Shown here one piece after another: positions 27,478 through 29,372 of a stretch of 29,372 nt of DNA. The notes under the pieces were generated by a model. That model worked only from the letters and a program-made list of their open reading frames with translations, was not told where the DNA came from and searched no databases. This DNA is from Branchiostoma floridae. Lineage: Eukaryota > Chordata > Leptocardii > Amphioxiformes > Branchiostomatidae. Position 1 is the stretch's first letter. Every line of letters begins with the position of its first letter. A program made the translations under genes and the position numbers. The stretch is from positions 34,038,597 to 34,067,968 of the forward strand of contig NC_049981.1 of NCBI RefSeq assembly GCF_000003815.2, given 5' to 3'.

Positions 27478-27665
27478 CTGCGGGGCAGAAGGGGTCACGA
27501 CATGTCAAAGGTGAAGAACGACAGACCTGCGGGGCAGCAGAGGTCACGACATGTCAATGGTGAAGAAAGACAGACCTGTGGAGTAGCAGGTGTCACGACA
27601 TGTCAAAGGTGAAGAACGACAGACCTGCGGGGCAGCAGGTGTCAGGACATGTCCAAGGTGAACAA
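27460..27665 (-). repeat. 49-bp tandem repeat of the carrier exon acceptor and exon start
   Basis: GTGAAGAAC(G)ACAGACCTGC at 27462 (true exon start), 27511, 27560 and 27609, with a partial copy at 27658; spacing 49 throughout. On the minus strand each reads CCCCGCAG|GTCTGTCGTTCT or a near variant, followed by TCACCTTTGACA, so it repeats the acceptor and about 27 bases of the exon. Confidence 0.92.
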
Positions 27666-27690
27666 CAACCAACCAGGGGATCTGCACTGA

Positions 27691-27815
27691 ATGGGTGATA
27701 CCACTTGCCTGAGTAGGGGACCATGCCTTGAGTGTCGGTACATGTATATGAGAAATGGGTGATACCACTTGCCTGAGTAGGCTAAAATGCCAATGAGGGT
27801 GGGTACATGTATTCT
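27691..27815. repeat. 64-bp imperfect duplication
   Basis: ATGGGTGATACCACTTGCCT followed by GAGTAGG at 27691 and 27755, with GGTACATGTAT in both tails. Confidence 0.85.
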
Positions 27816-27840
27816 CCACTTACACACTTCCCATAATTAA

Positions 27841-28287
27841 GTGCGAGAGGGTTCCGGATATGGATGTTACTTGGATGCTACCACAGTTGCTCAGGGTGCG
27901 AAACCAGGGTGGAACCAGCTAAAACCTTCAGTACGAGGGCGGAAAAGCATATAAACTAATAAGCTGTCTGGCAAATATAGTACAGTTATCATTTGGGCCG
28001 AGAATCTTACAAGTTTTGTGGTCAGAAGTAACTACCTAACACGTGCACCACTGTGGCTGTTAGTTGGTTTCTTCCGATGACCTCAGGGGCCACACCTTGG
28101 CGTTTCGTCTGCAGCCTTTGTTTTTTTCCTGTCGGAAAGTGATTAAACCATTGTCCTGTGATCGGTTCCACACCAAACTATCATCTCCTTGATGTTTTCT
28201 GTGTTCGGAATTGGTTAGAACCAATTTTCTGTGCCCTTGGAGTCAGTTCCGGAGTTCGGAGCAGCCATATCCGGAACCCTCTCGCAC
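27841..28287. mobile_element. MITE with 23-bp terminal inverted repeats
   Basis: The left end GTGCGAGAGGGTTCCGGATATGG (27841-27863) is the reverse complement of the sequence at 28265-28287. The element is 447 bp. The left flank ends TAATTAA; the right flank is in the gap, so the target duplication cannot be checked. It encodes no transposase. The superfamily is unknown. Confidence 0.8.
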
Positions 28288-29002
28288 NNNNNNNNNNNNN
28301 NNNNNNNNNNNNNNNNNNNNNNNNNNNNNNNNNNNNNNNNNNNNNNNNNNNNNNNNNNNNNNNNNNNNNNNNNNNNNNNNNNNNNNNNNNNNNNNNNNNN
28401 NNNNNNNNNNNNNNNNNNNNNNNNNNNNNNNNNNNNNNNNNNNNNNNNNNNNNNNNNNNNNNNNNNNNNNNNNNNNNNNNNNNNNNNNNNNNNNNNNNNN
28501 NNNNNNNNNNNNNNNNNNNNNNNNNNNNNNNNNNNNNNNNNNNNNNNNNNNNNNNNNNNNNNNNNNNNNNNNNNNNNNNNNNNNNNNNNNNNNNNNNNNN
28601 NNNNNNNNNNNNNNNNNNNNNNNNNNNNNNNNNNNNNNNNNNNNNNNNNNNNNNNNNNNNNNNNNNNNNNNNNNNNNNNNNNNNNNNNNNNNNNNNNNNN
28701 NNNNNNNNNNNNNNNNNNNNNNNNNNNNNNNNNNNNNNNNNNNNNNNNNNNNNNNNNNNNNNNNNNNNNNNNNNNNNNNNNNNNNNNNNNNNNNNNNNNN
28801 NNNNNNNNNNNNNNNNNNNNNNNNNNNNNNNNNNNNNNNNNNNNNNNNNNNNNNNNNNNNNNNNNNNNNNNNNNNNNNNNNNNNNNNNNNNNNNNNNNNN
28901 NNNNNNNNNNNNNNNNNNNNNNNNNNNNNNNNNNNNNNNNNNNNNNNNNNNNNNNNNNNNNNNNNNNNNNNNNNNNNNNNNNNNNNNNNNNNNNNNNNNN
29001 NN
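28288..29002. other. Assembly gap (715 N)
   Basis: Unresolved bases; it starts exactly at the end of the MITE and ends before a C-rich array. Confidence 0.99.
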
Positions 29003-29372
29003 GTTTTCAGAGGGAACATCAATCAAAGGCCCAGGGCCCTCCCCCTCTCATCCCTCCCCTATCGACCCCCTCCTCTCACCCCTTCCCTGTTGTCCTCTCT
29101 CTCGCCCCCCCTTCCCCCCGACCCTCTAGCCCTCGACCCTCTAGCCCCCGGTCCCTCTAGCCCCCTCCCTACGGTCCCTCTAGCCCCCTCCCTACGGTCC
29201 CTCTAGCCCCCTCCCTACGGTCCCTCTAGCCCCCTCCCTACGGTCCCTCTAGCCCCCTCCCTACGGTCCCTCTAGCCTCCCCTCCCCACGGTCCCTCTAG
29301 CCCCCACCCCACGGTCCCTCGCCCCCCTCCCCACGGTTCCTGCCCCCCTCCCCACGGTACCTCTAGCCCCCC
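29003..29372. repeat. C-rich minisatellite, about 24-bp unit
   Basis: From about 29110 the unit CCCTCTAGCCCCCTCCCTAC GGTC repeats to the window edge with CCACGG and shortened variants. Before it is a CCCTCC-rich lead-in. Strand asymmetric: nearly no A and few G. No coding signal. Confidence 0.9.

Noticed and set aside
26715-27563. Plus-strand ORFs of 282, 205 and 113 codons with TYDAVCATVLYLRCG repeats
   Set aside because: Antisense reading of the donor-bearing array and of the carrier exon. The minus-strand exon explains the sequence with correct splice phases.
28158-29206. Long ORFs across 28158-29206 on both strands
   Set aside because: Most of their length is N. Nothing can be inferred.

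Overview
The window looks like chordate, most probably amphioxus (Branchiostoma), nuclear DNA. It has small exons with good splice sites. Extracellular modules of the kind shuffled in amphioxus (F5/8C, ephrin-receptor-like Cys repeats, EGF, SRCR, sushi) are flanked by phase-1 introns. The introns are full of minisatellites, decayed LINEs and MITEs, and two assembly gaps (20076-20463, 28288-29002) interrupt the sequence. The species is an inference from gene content, not a measurement.

Layout. 31-488 (+) is the last exon of a gene entering from the left, with an F5/8C-like fold. 500-4470 is mostly transposon debris: a minus-strand LINE relic, a plus-strand LINE with an RT domain, and a hAT-like MITE. 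4472-13890 (+) holds a mosaic extracellular gene: a doubtful C-type lectin fragment, a complete three-exon F5/8C domain, a GCC2/GCC3 exon, two EGF exons, an SRCR exon, a sushi exon and an 8-cysteine exon of no family I recognise. Every module from 5648 onward is a multiple of 3 long and phase 1-1, so they can be joined in frame, but membership in one transcript is inferred. 13890-24460 is gene-poor: arrays with 10, 29, 34, 35, 40 and 57 bp units, LINE fragments and a gap. 24465-27477 (-) carries the last three visible exons of an SLC25A16-type mitochondrial carrier, with junction phases that match exactly. The right end is a MITE, a gap and a C-rich array.

Most striking pattern. At least five exon-intron junctions in two unrelated genes on opposite strands have been tandemly amplified. 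The minisatellite unit contains the end (or start) of the neighbouring exon plus its splice donor (or acceptor), repeated 2 to 14 times in the intron. The 593-bp EGF-to-SRCR intron (11165-11757) is built almost wholly from copies of its own two splice sites and contains eight potential 19-nt microexons. Other points are an identical 82-bp direct repeat flanking a poly(A) retroposon, Penelope-like terminal repeats with a possible decayed hammerhead core, and a coding minisatellite that adds a 9-residue repeat tail to the carrier.
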